A stretch of DNA of 64,000 bases from Lyngbya sp. HA4199-MV5 (GTDB lineage: Bacteria; Cyanobacteriota; Cyanobacteriia; Leptolyngbyales; Leptolyngbyaceae), in NCBI GenBank assembly GCA_019359375.1, contig JAHHHL010000014.1, forward strand, positions 86,542 to 150,541. Direction: 5' to 3'. Of this stretch, positions 63,841-64,000 are shown piece by piece (position 1 is the stretch's first letter; each line of letters begins with the position of its first letter). The notes beneath the pieces are model-generated. The model did no database searches. It had not been told where the DNA came from and worked only from the letters and a program-made list of their open reading frames with translations. Position numbers and translations under genes: made by a program.

Positions 63841-64000
63841 GTCTTGAAAGGCTGATGGCTGCGTTGCTCACCCGCCCGGATTTTAATCCTATCCATTACG
63901 CAAAAGGAAGCAGAAATGTTGCAGGGCAGGCACTTGAGGACTAAGTTGTGGGAGCATAGACTTTGATCATAGGTCTAAGATCGCGGAGGCACTTCAGATG

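Overview
The window is a stretch of cyanobacterial chromosome. The palindrome GCGATCGC (HIP1) is scattered through coding and spacer DNA. Several genes are typical of oxygenic phototrophs: a primary sigma factor of the SigA type, a CRR6-like NDH-1 assembly factor, a phosphoketolase, a SUI1-like protein, a zinc-ribbon PP2C phosphatase beside an FHA kinase, and a glutamyl-endopeptidase-like S9 peptidase. Heptamer repeat tracts and small CTAG-bounded elements fill the spacers, as in filamentous genomes of the Leptolyngbya/Oscillatoriales kind. The species cannot be named from sequence alone. I recognised no rRNA, tRNA, CRISPR array or full-length transposase gene.

Layout. 0.6-2.2 kb: degenerate receiver protein, polysaccharide deacetylase, small unknown gene. 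2.2-7 kb: long spacer with a possible structured RNA, sigA, and convergent phosphoketolase. 7-15 kb: META-domain lipoprotein-like protein, a TPR-CHAT protease, and a divergent secreted haemagglutinin-type beta-helix protein. 15-19.3 kb: SUI1, HerA-like ATPase, secreted GH5-CBM2 cellulase. 19.6-23.5 kb: PP2C phosphatase and FHA Ser/Thr kinase separated by a small mobile element. 23.6-30 kb: metal and iron-sulfur proteins (2Fe-2S ferredoxin, His-rich COG0523 GTPase), cysS, an AI-2E-type permease, crr6, and a 25-residue membrane peptide. 29.6-36.3 kb: GmhB-like phosphatase with GT9 heptosyltransferase, ispD, TPR protein, peroxiredoxin, GST, secreted Ser/Gln-rich protein. 36.6-41.2 kb: MASE1-GAF histidine kinase, Met-rich zinc-ribbon protein, pentapeptide protein. 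41.5-43.3 kb: an island of small inverted-repeat elements around a GT4 glycosyltransferase. 43.5-49.3 kb: small acidic protein, DUF99, then a redox group (MerR, CMD, SDR, two tandem aldo-keto reductases) with a 15-unit 21-bp minisatellite. 49.6-56 kb: GHL10-like protein, SDR, AI-2E permease, HAD phosphatase, FKBP, SMR pump. 56-64 kb: rplI-dnaB, S9 peptidase, an actin-like ATPase with a ribbon-helix-helix partner, and a nitrilase.

Most interesting points. (1) A compact actin-like/RHH gene pair at 61.4-62.7 kb, with 10-bp direct repeats just upstream, has the architecture of a type II (parMRC) partition cassette although its neighbours look chromosomal. (2) A ~130-bp CTAG-bounded element occurs three times. 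In each copy one terminal CTAG also forms the TAG stop codon of the adjacent reading frame. Two copies bracket a glycosyltransferase gene, and one abuts a second, different CTAG-bounded element. (3) A 315-bp array of 21-bp units, exactly two helical turns each, lies upstream of two tandem aldo-keto reductases. (4) A heptamer repeat has entered the CHAT protease domain in frame, between the catalytic His and Cys. Positions of motifs are read directly from the sequence; family names rest on remembered motif patterns, not on searches.
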